NCBI GenBank assembly: GCA_020536535.1
Contig: JAHLWZ010000988.1
Span: forward strand, 1-32,863
Origin: Pelomyxa schiedti
Taxonomy: Eukaryota > Evosea > Pelobiontida > Pelomyxidae
DNA length: 32,863 nucleotides
Direction of reading: 5' to 3'
In this document: one piece after another, positions 22,273-32,863 of the stretch
Layout of the letters: each line of letters begins with the position of its first letter
How positions within the stretch are numbered: position 1 is the stretch's first letter
Program-made: the position numbers and the translations under genes
Notes under the pieces: model-generated
Databases searched by the model: none
Seen by the model: only the letters and a program-made list of their open reading frames with translations
Told to the model about the DNA's origin: nothing

Positions 22273-25200
22273 ATGCCGCAGGTGGCGCTGGACCCCCGTG
22301 GGAAACTTGTGCCCATACTGGAGAAGATTTTTTGGGGTGGGGGCGACGACAGCACGAGGCTCGGGCGCACACTCGCGCAATCACCCACGAGCGAGTCCTG
22401 GATGCTCGCGACGGCGAAGCGACTGTTGGACGTGAAAACGAAAGTGACTTCTGCCCGTCAGTGGATAAAAGAAGACGCTTGCGACAGCCTGACAATAGCC
22501 AACTTCTTTAACGACGAGCCGGGCTACTTACACAAATTATGGGCTAAAGGCCCGTACTACAAATACCGAAAAACAAGGGAAGGTTTGATTCAGGTTCTAT
22601 TGGCTCTGATGTACCTTATCAAGGTTTGTTAGTGCATTTTTCAATCCCTATCTTACTCTTTTTTGTATAGGAAAAATCAAAAAACATTGGGAAGGGGAAA
22701 GACCCTGAGGACTCAACGGGGGAGTCAACAGAGGAGGAAGCTGAAGGTGAAGGGGAAGAGGAAGGGGAAGGGGAAGGGGAAGGGGAAGGGGGAAACCAAG
22801 CAGCGTCTAGTTCGTCAGGCGACTCTAAGGAGGAAGTCTCCAACTGGCGTGGTGAAGGCGAACAAATGCAAGACTCTAATAAACAAGATCGCCCCCTGAA
22901 ATACTTCATCCCCAACTGGGAATATACTGTTCAGAATCCAGCATACAAAAATTTTCCCGTCAGGCAGAAAACGGTGAGTAGGTTTGGTGCTCCCAGTCCG
23001 ATGAAAGACCCTGGAGTATGGCGATCCCCAGACATGGACGATTGTGTGAAACGTGGTAGGGAGCAAGCAGAATCTAAGACTATAAATGGTGTATGGGGGA
23101 ATGAGGACAAAGCTGCTGTGGCTGAGGTAGCAAAGCAATTAAATGCGGAGTACTGTCGAATCGACTTTCGTGAATTGGATAACAAGACAGGTAGTTGCTA
23201 TTGTGTCTTTGCTCCAACTTATGTCCAAACAGAGGAAGCCCGTTTGGCTCTTTTTACAGAGCACTACAATAGGCATAAGGATTTCCGCGAATCTGAAAAT
23301 ATGAAGTTTTTACTGCATGTGGAAAACTTGAATGTTAGTGTTTCTCCTTCTTCCACTTATCCTGACATATTAAATCCTAAGGGCTCTCCAAACCTGGTTG
23401 CAGTGTGGAAGTATGTTGACCATCCAAACTTTGTTATTCCCAAGTTTATTTTCTTTGTACACACAGCTTTTTGAGGCACAAAACATGTGACGCAGTAGTC
23501 TATGTTTCAGGTCGAGATTCCTCCATCATTAAGAAGCCAGGCATTGACCTGGAGTTCCACCACTCGTGCTTGGTGTGTTTCTTTGATTTTTTTGTATGAA
23601 ACTGAGCAAAAAACATACAGAAGCCCAAATTGACCTTTGCCATGGTGTATGAGACGTTACAATACTACTTTGGGGACTCCTCAATTCTATTTAACAAATC
23701 AGTATCCGAGATGGAAAAAGTTGGTTCCTTTTTGTGTCTCATAAATTTTATTCACTGTGCCTTGAGGTTGCCAAGCGGTTGGTAGGCCCACGGAGCATTA
23801 CTGTGTCCTTCTTGCAACAGTTGCGTCACCCTCACCTCCCTACGTCCCTTCTAACCTTTCCCAATACACAGTGTTTATGATGCATACGTGAATGGTACCT
23901 TCACTTCCGTGGGGGATTATGTGAAGATAGCCCACTCCAACCTTCAAGCAAAGTAGTTCCATCTTCTCTTTTTTTTTTCACTAGAGGATTAATGTATGTG
24001 CCTTTGATGGTATTATCTCATGCTTAGGTTCAAGGCCAATGGTCCATCTGTCCGGCTTCATAAATTTCTGTCTAACTGGAGGAGGATCCTCTTCTGCTGG
24101 AGGAGGAACAAAGCACTCCTTGTCGAGCATGGTATGACGAAGCTCTTTATACCAGATACAGCATCAGGTTTACTTCCTTGCTCCTCTCATCCAATACCCT
24201 AATGATTATATTAGAATATCATAAAATCATGAAAAACGCTTCTGAGCTAAATACACTTGGGTTAATGGAAGTTTTACCTCTCAAGTCTGCTTGCTTGATA
24301 GCGCCTCCAGACCCCTGGTTAATGGACCTATTAAATCCTGAGGACATTCACTTCATGGTTCCCGAGCTGCGGGCCCAGTGTAGCATAAAACCTGGTACAA
24401 AGGGGTTCACCTTTGAACAAAGCGTAATGATTGAATTCTCGAAGCCCCTCTCATTGCTCCTGATGAGAATATTCTCTAATCTCCCGTACTACATGGACAC
24501 CGGTATGTGGGTAAATGAAGCAATTCATTAACCAACTCCATAGATCTGCACCAGTTCTGGATTCCGTTTGTGTCTCTAAAGGAAATAACAAAGGAGTTCT
24601 TGGCAGACTTGAAGGTAGTGGCGTGGTGCAGAGACGGTATGGGAAGGGATACCCACAAAGTTGATATTAGATTCCTAGCTATTCGCACACCAGGTAAAAC
24701 CAAGAAACAAACTTCTTTCAATGTCAACATTCACACACAGATGGGGATAATAAACTTCCACTCTACATGCCTGGTGTGTTACACCTACTTGTTGGCAACA
24801 ACTAACAGTCAATAATATTCACAGTCGACATACAGGCAACGTGTATGTTTGATAGCCCTGTAGACAAAGGCACGGAGTTCTTCTGTCACTGCTGCCAACG
24901 AAACGAAGATGGTACAGCTTTTTTACTGGTAGTTTTTTGTTTTAACACTTTGTAAAATTGAGGTATTTTCGTCTTCGTCGCTCATAACAGATTTGAACTT
25001 GATGCCACTCTCCGTTCGTTTGTGGAATCTACAACAGGAGTGCCCCCCTGTGTAAGCAAATCCAAGATTTAGGCCCTGTTTTTCACCCAAATAAGATGAG
25101 CAAGGATCCCAATATCAAGCAAGGCCTTTACCGGAAGTATATAATCATTTGTGGCGCCGAAGCATTTATTTCGTGTACATGCATTCCTGATTTATTCTGT

Positions 25201-25716
25201 CCCACGACAGGATTGGCAATGCCAACTACCACGACACAATCTCATGAGGAGTTGTTAGAGGATGGTAAGCTGCAACACTTGTGATTTTCCAAACTTGTTG
25301 GCTCCACACTAACACTTTGTAGAAGTCAACCGCAACTTTCAGGCCCTTTCCAGAAAGCTAGATCATGACGAGGAAGCCATATTGCTGTCTCTGAAGCATA
25401 TTGTATGGCGTGAAGGGTTACTATGCGGTGTAGAAACATTTGATCGAGAGTCCGCCCTATCTGTTCTACATAAGGCTCTGTCCTTCAGTTTCGACGACCA
25501 GGTTTGGGTGTCCCAATTCCCACTTTCCCACCAACATTCCAACAGAGGACCCGGGTTCTCGACCTCCTGGGTGAAGCTGACTTGGAGGAGATTTCCATTT
25601 TGTCCACACTGCCCTGCACTACAGAGGTAACCCTCGAGTTATCCCGTGTTACAGCCGTTGACCCCCGCACTGCTGTGCAACGAATTGGTTCAATGTACTC
25701 CACTGAAATGCTGTAA
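22273..25716 (+). CDS. Paralogue A: long multi-exon protein of unrecognised family
   Basis: I do not recognise this family. The first ATG is at 22273, after which the frame runs MPQVALDPRGKLVPILEK. Exon 1 is 22273-22623, and exon 2 runs from 22671 to about 23443 with an acidic GEGEGE tract. The segment FIPNWEYTVQNPAY follows. A 23-nt intron (23444-23466) then restores frame into FLRHKTCDAVVYVSG. Later blocks are LTFAMVYETLQYYFG, VYDAYVNGTFTSVGDYV, ASELNTLGLMEVLPL, FWIPFVSLKEITKEFL and the end VLDLLGEADLEEISIL to SMYSTEML. No zinc finger, kinase, helicase or membrane segment is visible, and it seems soluble. Exon joins between 23700 and 25300 are only partly resolved. It is homologous over its length to the gene at 27196-30066, which shows that it is a real conserved protein. 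Confidence 0.6.
22745..22795 (+). repeat. GGGGAA microsatellite encoding Glu-Gly repeats
   Basis: About seven near-perfect GGGGAA hexamers lie in frame in exon 2 of paralogue A and encode alternating Glu and Gly. Paralogue B lacks the tract, so it probably expanded after the duplication. Confidence 0.8.
23444..23466 (+). other. Probable 23-nt intron in paralogue A
   Basis: Reading through gives a TGA within a few codons (HTAF, then stop). Removing the 23 bases (GT start, CACAG end) joins AA to C and keeps a good frame through NFLRHKTCDAVVYVSGRD to the next clear donor. The length is not a multiple of three, so removal is needed to keep the protein. Confidence 0.6.
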
Positions 25717-27195
25717 ACGGAACAGCCCTGACAAACCCCAAAAACTCCCACAAGTTGCACTATGCACTGCGGCCCCCACAAACAAAAAAAAGCACCCAAA
25801 ACAACTGTGTCTGTGGACACACTCTCGTGGCAAATGTTTTCCCTTACGAACAACTTGTCAACAATTTCGGTTTTTTCTTTTTTGTTCAGATTGAAAATAA
25901 AAGGTCTTGTGCGGAACGAACGACAACTAAAAGGAGATCTCACCATAATACGGTCATAGTGCGGTCTTGCGTAGTTGGAACGGTGACGACCAATGGTGAT
26001 GGTGTTAGAGACAACAGCAGAAACGGCAGAGGAAACAACATTAACAGCGCACGAGTTGCGGCAGAGCGCCAGTGCGGAGTTCTGGTGAGGGTTGGGGGAA
26101 TCAATGCCGGGACCAGGGGTCACCTTGTGACCGAGAAGGCTTCGTTCATTAGAATACTCGCCAACGCTGTATGGAATCCCCGTTTGTTAGCTTCGTGCTT
26201 ACATCCTCTTTTGCCACTTCGCAAACAATGACAGCAATCAGCAATCAGTATTGAACAGGTAACTCTCTTATTGTTTGATTCCATTCCCCTCATTTGCTCC
26301 ACATGCTCCTTTTCATGGACTGTCATACAGAACTCTGAAAGTTTAATACTAAACAGTGATCTTGAAATAGTTCCTCTTCTGAATTGTGTAGGTAGAGCAC
26401 AAAGGCTACAGCATTAACACATTTCCAGGTTACCATTATTTTTAATCCTCTACCCAATCAGTATTATTGGCAAGTGGGTTATATTGCTCCATGGTATTTT
26501 GTTTGCTTTCACAGTCATTATTTTCATCCAAATTCAGTGCCCTTTTCATCAAATGAACTACTTGAAGCCGTTCATTTCATGGCCAATTATAAAAAATGCG
26601 AAGGTTGAAAATATTGGCTGTTCGACCTCATACTCTAGTTCCGGACTTTATGGTGGATTGTGGTATTCACTTGGTCGTGAATAGATGCCTTTATAACTAT
26701 TTCTACAGAGTGGAAACTTCACGGACCTTTAAGATAATTCAGATGACTTGGTGTGTTTTCCTTGCTTTAACATGCTGACTTGGTGTAGGAGGGGCCAATG
26801 TGCAAATTCCCGTCACATCAAATGAACCTGTAAGTGACGACATCTCGATGCGAACCTATGTGACATTCATAACCACGCCTCTTCAGAACACAGCCCCATT
26901 GAATTCCTGTAACACATCAAACAACAAAATTTGAAAACCAAGTTGGTATTTCGCTCTACGATCGTTTTTCAGTGAACTCCGTTTGAAACAAAACAAAAAA
27001 ACCCGAAGTGCCACGGGACTGAGGCGGTGTTCCGGTTCTACGACACTGACGCAATCACTTGCATGTCGACACAAGGCAAAACCAACATGCGGATACTGTT
27101 GTGGTGCCGGTTTTTGATCCCGCACGGGGATCCCGGCTCAGATCTGGGTCACCGATCTGAATTCCGGTGGTGGTGCCTATTGCTCGACATACGCA
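25717..27195. other. Spacer between paralogues A and B with gene-like remnants
   Basis: About 1.5 kb. It contains the diverged copy of the chromodomain-gene segment (25969-26058) within an open plus-strand frame that runs to 26231. Further on are splice-like motifs (for example an acceptor at about 26330) and short coding-like stretches such as VQIPVTSNEPVSDDISM at about 26790-26930, but I could not join them into one frame. It may be a decayed gene plus the promoter of paralogue B. Confidence 0.4.
25969..26058 (+). repeat. Diverged copy of chromodomain-gene segment 11211-11306
   Basis: It matches 11211-11306 in the same orientation with about ten mismatches and one 6-base gap. The gap and most differences keep the reading frame (TNGDGVRDNSRNGRGNN). 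The surrounding sequence is unrelated. Confidence 0.8.
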
Positions 27196-30066
27196 ATGAG
27201 CATCCGCGCCTTCAACGACACCAACACCCTTATCGGACCCCTAGAGAGGATCTACCTCGGTGGACCGGCAGTTGATGAGCCTAAGGTATCGTCTCTGGAG
27301 CAGTATATTTGCCCGCATGTCGACGTGAAAGACTTTCTGTCCGACTCAGCGAAGACAGTCTCGCTTTCTTCAGCTGGTCGAATGAGGAAAACCACATCAG
27401 ACATTATCGGCCTTCCAGCCAACCAGACAATTGTAAGGCGGATTAAAGACTTTCTTTCGGGCAAGGCTTACACCAAGATGTTATGGAGAGGGAACCCTTA
27501 CCCCGGCTTGAGCCAAGTTGGGCAAGTTATTATTGCTTTGGCCATACTGTACAAAGTGGTTTTTGCGTTTGTAAATATTCCCTACAAATAACCTTGTCCT
27601 AGGAACTTAAAATAAAGGCAAATGAAAGCAAGCCATCTGTTGTTGAAGCACCTGCCGATATTAGACCGTTGCAGTACCTGAAGGCCGAACAAGTGGCCAA
27701 AGCAATACAGACCAAAGAGGAACAACCTGTTTATTATATTTGTGTGGAAGAACCTTCTGATTTTGCGAATCAAGTTGCTGGCCTTCTAAAACGGGAAATG
27801 TGCCCCATTGAATGGGATGATCTTCTTATAGTGCATCGTATGTTAGAAGTTTGGAAGATATTCATTAAAAGAAATTACCAGATTCCGATTCCTGGAAGGA
27901 ATTCCAAGAAAAAACCTTGACAAGCAAAATACTATTGCATGTCATTGGACTTGCCGTGAGTTATGTTGTGGTTTTATCTTACCTAACACTAAAAAGGAAG
28001 GACCAGAAATTAATGCAGTCCTCATGTATCATCTTTCTTTCTTTTGGTTTCTTGTTAATCTGTTTATTTTTCCCTCTCTTGGGTTCTTACTTATCTTGGC
28101 TCACAGGCTCTTGATTAAGTTTTTTAAAAGCGTTCCAATACTGGCATCTGGTCAGGATGACATGGTCATCTCTAAAATCGACAAAATACCACTCGAGCTT
28201 TACTTAGTAAGCTCTGTTTTCGCCTCACCAGAGCTAAAAGAAAAAAGGATGAAGACATGTCATATGGTGCGATTTTGGACAGACTGTACCTTTTCAGGGA
28301 CTTATTTCAACCACCAGTTCTATCAAGTCGCGCCTTTCAAGAAGTGTGATGATAAGCTAATACTCCTGTTGTTGTTGCTTACCTTGGAAAAGGTAGCAAC
28401 GAAATTGACTGGTTATCGGTGCCTAGCTCGTGATTTTTTTAGAAAGTTCGTTCTCCATTTGCTAAGCAATAATTTAACCCAAGAATACCAGAATCTGTAT
28501 TGATCAGGGGAAAGGAAAATTGAAACCTCTTCAGCACTATGTTGAATGCACCTATCACACTCTGCAAGAGAGGTTACCTGAACCACTTATGTTACTGTAC
28601 CTAACGCAATCAGATATGACAATTTAAAGGGATCATTGAATTCAGATACAGGTCTCTCCACAAAATTCATTCCGTTTTGGAAATCTATCGTCTTCAACCA
28701 AGCAGACAATATCATCTTTAAAGAAGGGCTAGTTTTTGCGATGATCTCTCGATCGTCAGACGGTCTTGCAATATTCTTTTTAATTCCGTACTTAGTTCTC
28801 TTCAGCTTATCGCCGTGTGTTGAAGCACGCAAGGGAACTTAACCTTTTGAAAATTTCCAGAGTAGTGCCAACAGAAGATGGGGTCATCATATCCGCGCCC
28901 TCTCCGTGGCTGGAGAAACTGTTCGACCCACGCAGTCCTAACGTTATAATTCCACACTTGCGGGTCATGTCTAGTAGGTTACGTGACGCTTTCTCCATTG
29001 GTATTCTGCGCAATGTGCTTACCCCCTGGTCTGAGTTTTACTTGGACTTGTTTGGGAATTCCTTTGAGTACTGGGGCACAAGTACTTTCCCTTATTTTCA
29101 AAATGCACTCACTGTGAAACAGGATCTATCAACATCAACACAACAGAATCGACAATAATGATAGAACTAACCATCCGAAGAACAAGTAAAAGCGTTGCAT
29201 ACCATTCTACACTTTATTCACTCGTTGACAGATGCAAGCAGCGGGAGTGGAACCCTTTTTCCCTGTGTGGTTTTCCTCTTACCTGCTTAGAAGTAACACA
29301 AACAGGTTCCGTGATAGTGGCACAGCATTGCACATGTGCCTGGGCATTACAAGTGATTTCAACCTATCAAACCACAGAAGGTTTGTTTTCACAATTCTCA
29401 ACTGAAATTTCTGGACTTATGATACCAAAAGGGTTCGTTGTGATGGTGACAGGCAGTAGTTTATGCGAAGATGAGGGGCTGAAAATCTACTCCATAACAG
29501 CTCTGCGAACTGTGGTTTGCATTTCCTGTGGTTTTCATTGTTAACCACTTTTATAGGTCCCCAATCCTGAGGCCTCCTCTCCCAAGGAAGGCAGGATATT
29601 TATCTTTGATCGAATTGAAGAAATGTACGCCCCTTTGCCAACCCCCGAGGAAGTCTTCCGGCCAGACCCAGGTATGAACAGCCTGCAACAAACGTTCGTT
29701 ACTAATAGCTATCCTGAAGCTAAGGCAAGCTTCCAGACTCTTATTCAAGTCCTAAGCACAAATGCTGACAAAGAGCTGCTGGCTAGTTTGCAATCGTTGA
29801 TATTCAGCACTGCAGAGCTCTCCGACATCTTGAGGTCCGTCCCAATGACCGAGGCGGGAGCCAGGCGTCTCCTGGAGCTTGCCAAAAACCGCAGTTGCCC
29901 ACACCAGAAGCAAAGAATGCGGACATTGCTACAAGGGGACGATGCCTCACTTTCCACTTTGGAAGAGCTGCCTATGACTCCTGAAATCGCACTCTCCCTC
30001 TGTTTAGTGAAGAGTGCCCCGGTGGCGGTACGCGTTGTTGCCAAGCTAGCCTCCAAAAAGTATTAA
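27196..30066 (+). CDS. Paralogue B: second member of the unrecognised family
   Basis: Same order of segments as paralogue A: MSIRAFNDTNTLIGPLERIYLGG aligns with the start of A, IKDFLSGKAYTKMLWRGNP with IKEDACDSLTIANFFNDEP, and KILLHVIGLAVS with KFLLHVENLNVS. ARELNLLKISRVVP with SAPSPWLEKLFDP aligns with ASELNTLGLMEVLP and PPDPWLMDLLNP. The C-terminal helices (DASLSTLEELPMTPEIALSL to KLASKKY) align with the end of A. B lacks the acidic GEGEGE insert of A. The first intron follows ILYK in both genes at the equivalent place. The last exon is about 29558-30066 after a 44-nt intron. The middle joins (28100-28850, 29160-29400) are uncertain, and stops are met if introns are misplaced. No known domain or function can be assigned. 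An upstream in-frame extension from 27150 is possible. Confidence 0.6.
29514..29634 (+). repeat. Left arm of a perfect 121-bp inverted repeat
   Basis: It spans most of the last intron and the start of the last exon of paralogue B. It is the exact reverse complement of 32743-32863, base for base by eye. Identity stops at 29634 and would be cut by the window edge on the other side. Confidence 0.95.
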
Positions 30067-32742
30067 TGCCGAAATCCTTTGATGTCAAAACATCAAATTT
30101 TTTTTTTCTGTTTGGATTTCGTGTGTGGAGGGGGATGGTGGGGGACTGGGGGTTGACGTGTCAGATATTAATCGAGGCAACTGAGCCTCAGTAGAGCAGA
30201 ATCATTTCATGTGTTGCCTTCTTGAGCTTACTTGAATACAGCAATAGCTTCATCCACAGCACAAAGCTACCCAACCATGCATGCTTACAACCATCATACC
30301 AATGTTTCACATCAGCACGCCAATGCTAATTCTGCCTCCCGTGTGTAGTGGTTTCCTTGATTGGCCCAGTACAGCAAAGGTCATAGGTTGCCCTTCAAGT
30401 ATGGAGCAAGGTACACCATTCCCTCAGATGTGGATCAACATGCCCCGGAATTTTGATCTCTTCGCTATGTTACTCTGGCTTCCAGATTATGGATGGTTTT
30501 CAGGTGTGCCTGCATATTCATCAGGAGACGGTACAATAGCAAAAGGAATCTATCACTCAGGAATTCAGTTCTTACTGGTCCTTGGTTTTCAGCTGTAAGA
30601 GTCATCAAAGAACCAGTATTTGCAAGACTGTCTCTATTTGTATACTTACTGTACAACAGGCCCAATTTGATAGTGATAGACCAAGCAATTATATTGGTAT
30701 AAGTAAATTTTTAGCCATATTGAGCGAGTGAATATGATGACACCCTTATAGATGGACATTTTAAAGAAAACCCCACTGAACATCAATAGAAAGGTAAGGA
30801 GTGGCTCATCCATAGAATTTGAATCATTACTCTACTTGGAACCTTCCGTTGTCTATGAGCGCTAACACAATAAAATAAAAAATATTCCTGTTGTCATCTA
30901 AGTGACAAGCAGCACTGCACATTCCTCCATTCAAGAACTTCAAGGTCCACATAGCACGGCCTTGGTGAGAATATCTGAAAATTGTAGCAGGAACAATACG
31001 CATTCTCATTCTTACTGCCACCGGAGAGATACTTTCGCCTTTACCTCCACATAAGACTATCAGGGATGCTGCAGCAAAGGTGAGCCCTCCAATCCTTCAT
31101 TCTTCTCCAATTGTGACTTCCGCAGTGGTTGAACGTTATCGGCCAACTCCAGTTGAAAGTCATTTCACTATGATGCTGGTGGAGGGAATACCCTTTGTAG
31201 ATGTAGTTCCAATTATGGCAAGTGGGTACTGTGGTTTTCCTGTTCGCGCCATAGAAGGTTTCCTAATTCAATTCCTATTTATGGTTTGACTGGTCCATAG
31301 GATTTCATGCAAGAAATTCAAGAGGAACTTAGCACTGCCTCTGCTTATAACGGAGGAGAGGGCTCAAGCAAAACTCAAAAAAGTTTCAAGTGGATGGACC
31401 TCTCTTTTCTTTCACATGAAAATAGGAGGCAGAGTAGCCACGACCTCAAGACTAGTATGTTGCGAGAAATTCACTCAGTACTTTGCTCTTTAGGGCTCCC
31501 TTTTTTATCGTGTTCTTTCTCAGTTGAACTCTGAAGTGACAAGCATGCAATCGGCGTTGGAATCTTTCAGCCAGACAGTATTCCTATCCTTTTTTTTATC
31601 AACTCTAATTGTCCCTTGCAGATAATTTCCAACTCAAGTCGTTCGGTAACTGTATTTCCATCACAGTCTAACCCGTGCTGGAGATACCTGTGCAAGAATC
31701 ACACGAAACCAATTATTGGGGTCACCAAAATGCACTGTGATATTTAGAAATTGTTGTTTTCGTAAGTCTTTCTTCATGTTTTTTTAACACTTACTGTCCT
31801 ACACATACTACGGAACAGTATGGCGCTCAAACTGTGCTGGACATCCTTTCCACAATGTTTGCACTATTTCCTGTTGAAACACTTTCCATAAGTTCTGAGA
31901 GAACAATACAGGCATCATTTATTGGTTATCCCAACTCTGAAATGAAAGGAGGGACTTTCCACGCAATAGCGGAGATTTTAGCAGATTTATATCTTCTGAT
32001 CTTATCCAGCAATGTGCATTCATATTGGTATAAGCTATCCCCCCTTAGGACAATGTATTTACCTTCTCTTGCAGCTTCAGTTCACTAGCTCTGGGGAACC
32101 CAATGCAGTATGGGAATGAGGAAGTTGACTTGTAGATCCCAGTAATGCAACATAATAAACTCTTTTCTGTGGCCAGAGGGTCCTGTTCTGTACATTCTTT
32201 CTTGTGAGACCTGCTCCACAATGCACATAGACAGTCGTGTGACACTAATCCCCAGTGAGTGTCAGCTGTGAAGAGCTAGCCAAATAACGGAAAACACATC
32301 ACACAACAAATTTAATGAGGGGATTCCCATAAGTACTACACTGCAGTTTTTATCACCCAAAACAGGCAATCGCAACACCCAAAAAACGGGAACGCCCCCA
32401 ATACAGTTCAACACATTACATCCAGTAGAAGTAAGACCACATCTTTGGCATTTGAAAAATGTTAAATGAGATTGAACCTATATTTGGAGTAAAAAAGGGG
32501 AAGAAGAAAAAAAAACTTTTTGCCAGAAAAACTACACATACAGGGAGGAACAGAGGGGAAAACGGACGGAAAACTGCGTCCGAGACGGAAGCCTTCCTCC
32601 TGGGTTGGAAAGGACTTTGCATGAGGTTGAGAGGGACGCAGCCAAAGGATGAAGAAAGCTCTTAGCAGGGGATGGAAATGGAAAACAGTCGCCGAGCACA
32701 AGCCACAGGTACATGGTCATTGACACATACAGGGAGGAACAG
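30067..32742. other. Region without a resolvable gene; coding-like exon fragments
   Basis: Some plus-strand pieces look coding and are bounded by GT-AG-like sites: VERYRPTPVESHFTMML (about 31126-31260), FMQEIQEELSTASAYN onward (31304-31450), and LNSEVTSMQSALESFSQT into SRSVTVFPSQSNPCW with a stop at 31745-31747 (31524-31747). Another stretch around 31820-32030 reads TVLDILSTMFALFPVE and FHAIAEILADLYLLI. I could not connect them in consistent phase, and 30070-30980 shows only short open frames. A divergent, partial or decayed gene is possible. The far end, after about 32250, is A-rich and appears non-coding. Confidence 0.35.
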
Positions 32743-32747
32743 AGGGG
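32534..32747 (+). repeat. Two identical 25-bp direct repeats, 164 bp apart
   Basis: The same 25 bases, starting ACACATACAGGGAGG and ending CAGAGGGG, occur at 32534-32558 and 32723-32747. The second copy overlaps by five bases (AGGGG) the start of the inverted copy at 32743. Confidence 0.9.
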
Positions 32748-32863
32748 CGTACATTTCTTCAATTCGATCAAAGATAAATATCCTGCCTTCCTTGGGAGAG
32801 GAGGCCTCAGGATTGGGGACCTATAAAAGTGGTTAACAATGAAAACCACAGGAAATGCAAACC
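32743..32863 (-). repeat. Right arm of the 121-bp inverted repeat, reaching the window end
   Basis: Exact reverse complement of 29514-29634, carrying intron and exon sequence of paralogue B on the minus strand. Beyond 32743 the B exon is not continued; after EEMYAPL the minus-strand frame enters unrelated sequence. It could be the broken end of an inverted partial duplication or an assembly end artefact. Confidence 0.95.

Noticed and set aside
22273-25716. Paralogue A as a ubiquitin E4 (U-box) factor
   Set aside because: The large size and helical look suggested it, but no U-box is visible at the C-terminus and no core motif could be matched. It is left unassigned.
25485-26123. 212-codon minus-strand open frame
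   Set aside because: It crosses the end of paralogue A and the duplicated segment antisense. A matching antisense frame exists at 10853-11323 only because the DNA itself is duplicated.
27027-27195. Upstream exon (FRFYDTDAITCMSTQG) for paralogue B
   Set aside because: The frame looks protein-like, but no GT-AG join in the right phase to 27196 could be found and paralogue A has no counterpart.
1-32863. tRNA, rRNA or transposase genes
   Set aside because: I saw no cloverleaf with anticodon arms, no conserved rRNA block and no transposase or reverse-transcriptase motif on either strand. Small ncRNAs cannot be excluded by eye.

Overview
This window is nuclear DNA from a eukaryote. Its genes are cut by many short GT-AG introns, mostly 38-70 nt, with a few that appear to be only 23-28 nt. 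There are no operons, Shine-Dalgarno sites or bacterial-type gene starts. A STAT factor with a glutamine-rich N-terminus, a tyrosine-kinase-like (TKL) kinase and an F-box protein fit a unikont protist, with an amoebozoan as my first guess because Dictyostelium-type STATs look like this. That placement is inference. Exon boundaries were worked out by hand from reading frame, splice motifs and family conservation, so spans are firmer than internal joins.

Left part (1-5.8 kb). A GC-rich hairpin repeat lies at the very edge. It is followed by a plus-strand F-box protein with a coiled coil and six 7-residue repeats (340-1935). On the minus strand are two adjacent adenosine-deaminase-family genes. 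The upstream one keeps every catalytic motif (3764-5364). The downstream one has lost most of the zinc and catalytic residues and looks like a pseudoenzyme (2040-3731). Only 32 bp separate them.

Middle (5.8-17.7 kb). A plus-strand gene encodes a long Pro/Ser/Thr-rich region, then a complete TKL kinase, and probably continues through a stop-containing 48-nt intron into a PQQ-like beta-propeller (5795-10405). Next come an intronless chromodomain protein with low-complexity tails (10748-13132) and a PPP-family Ser/Thr phosphatase with an unrecognised N-terminus (13414-15647). Converging on the phosphatase is a minus-strand GH13 alpha-amylase-type enzyme that resembles bacterial cytoplasmic GH13 enzymes but carries spliceosomal introns (15739-17717).

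Right part (17.9-32.9 kb). A STAT transcription factor (17909-21298, minus) diverges across a 974-bp spacer from the first of two long tandem paralogues of a family I do not recognise (22273-25716 and 27196-30066, both plus). Between them lies about 1.5 kb containing a diverged copy of a segment of the chromodomain gene. After the second paralogue no complete gene can be resolved, only coding-like exon fragments. The last 121 bases are a perfect inverted copy of a piece of the second paralogue, which is either a real inverted duplication or an assembly end effect.

Functionally this is an ordinary mix of signalling (TKL kinase, PPP phosphatase, STAT), chromatin, ubiquitin ligase adaptor, purine and starch/glycogen genes. 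Nothing suggests one shared pathway. The points most worth pursuing are the kinase-propeller fusion, the ADA/pseudo-ADA pair, the unknown paralogue family and the ultrashort introns.
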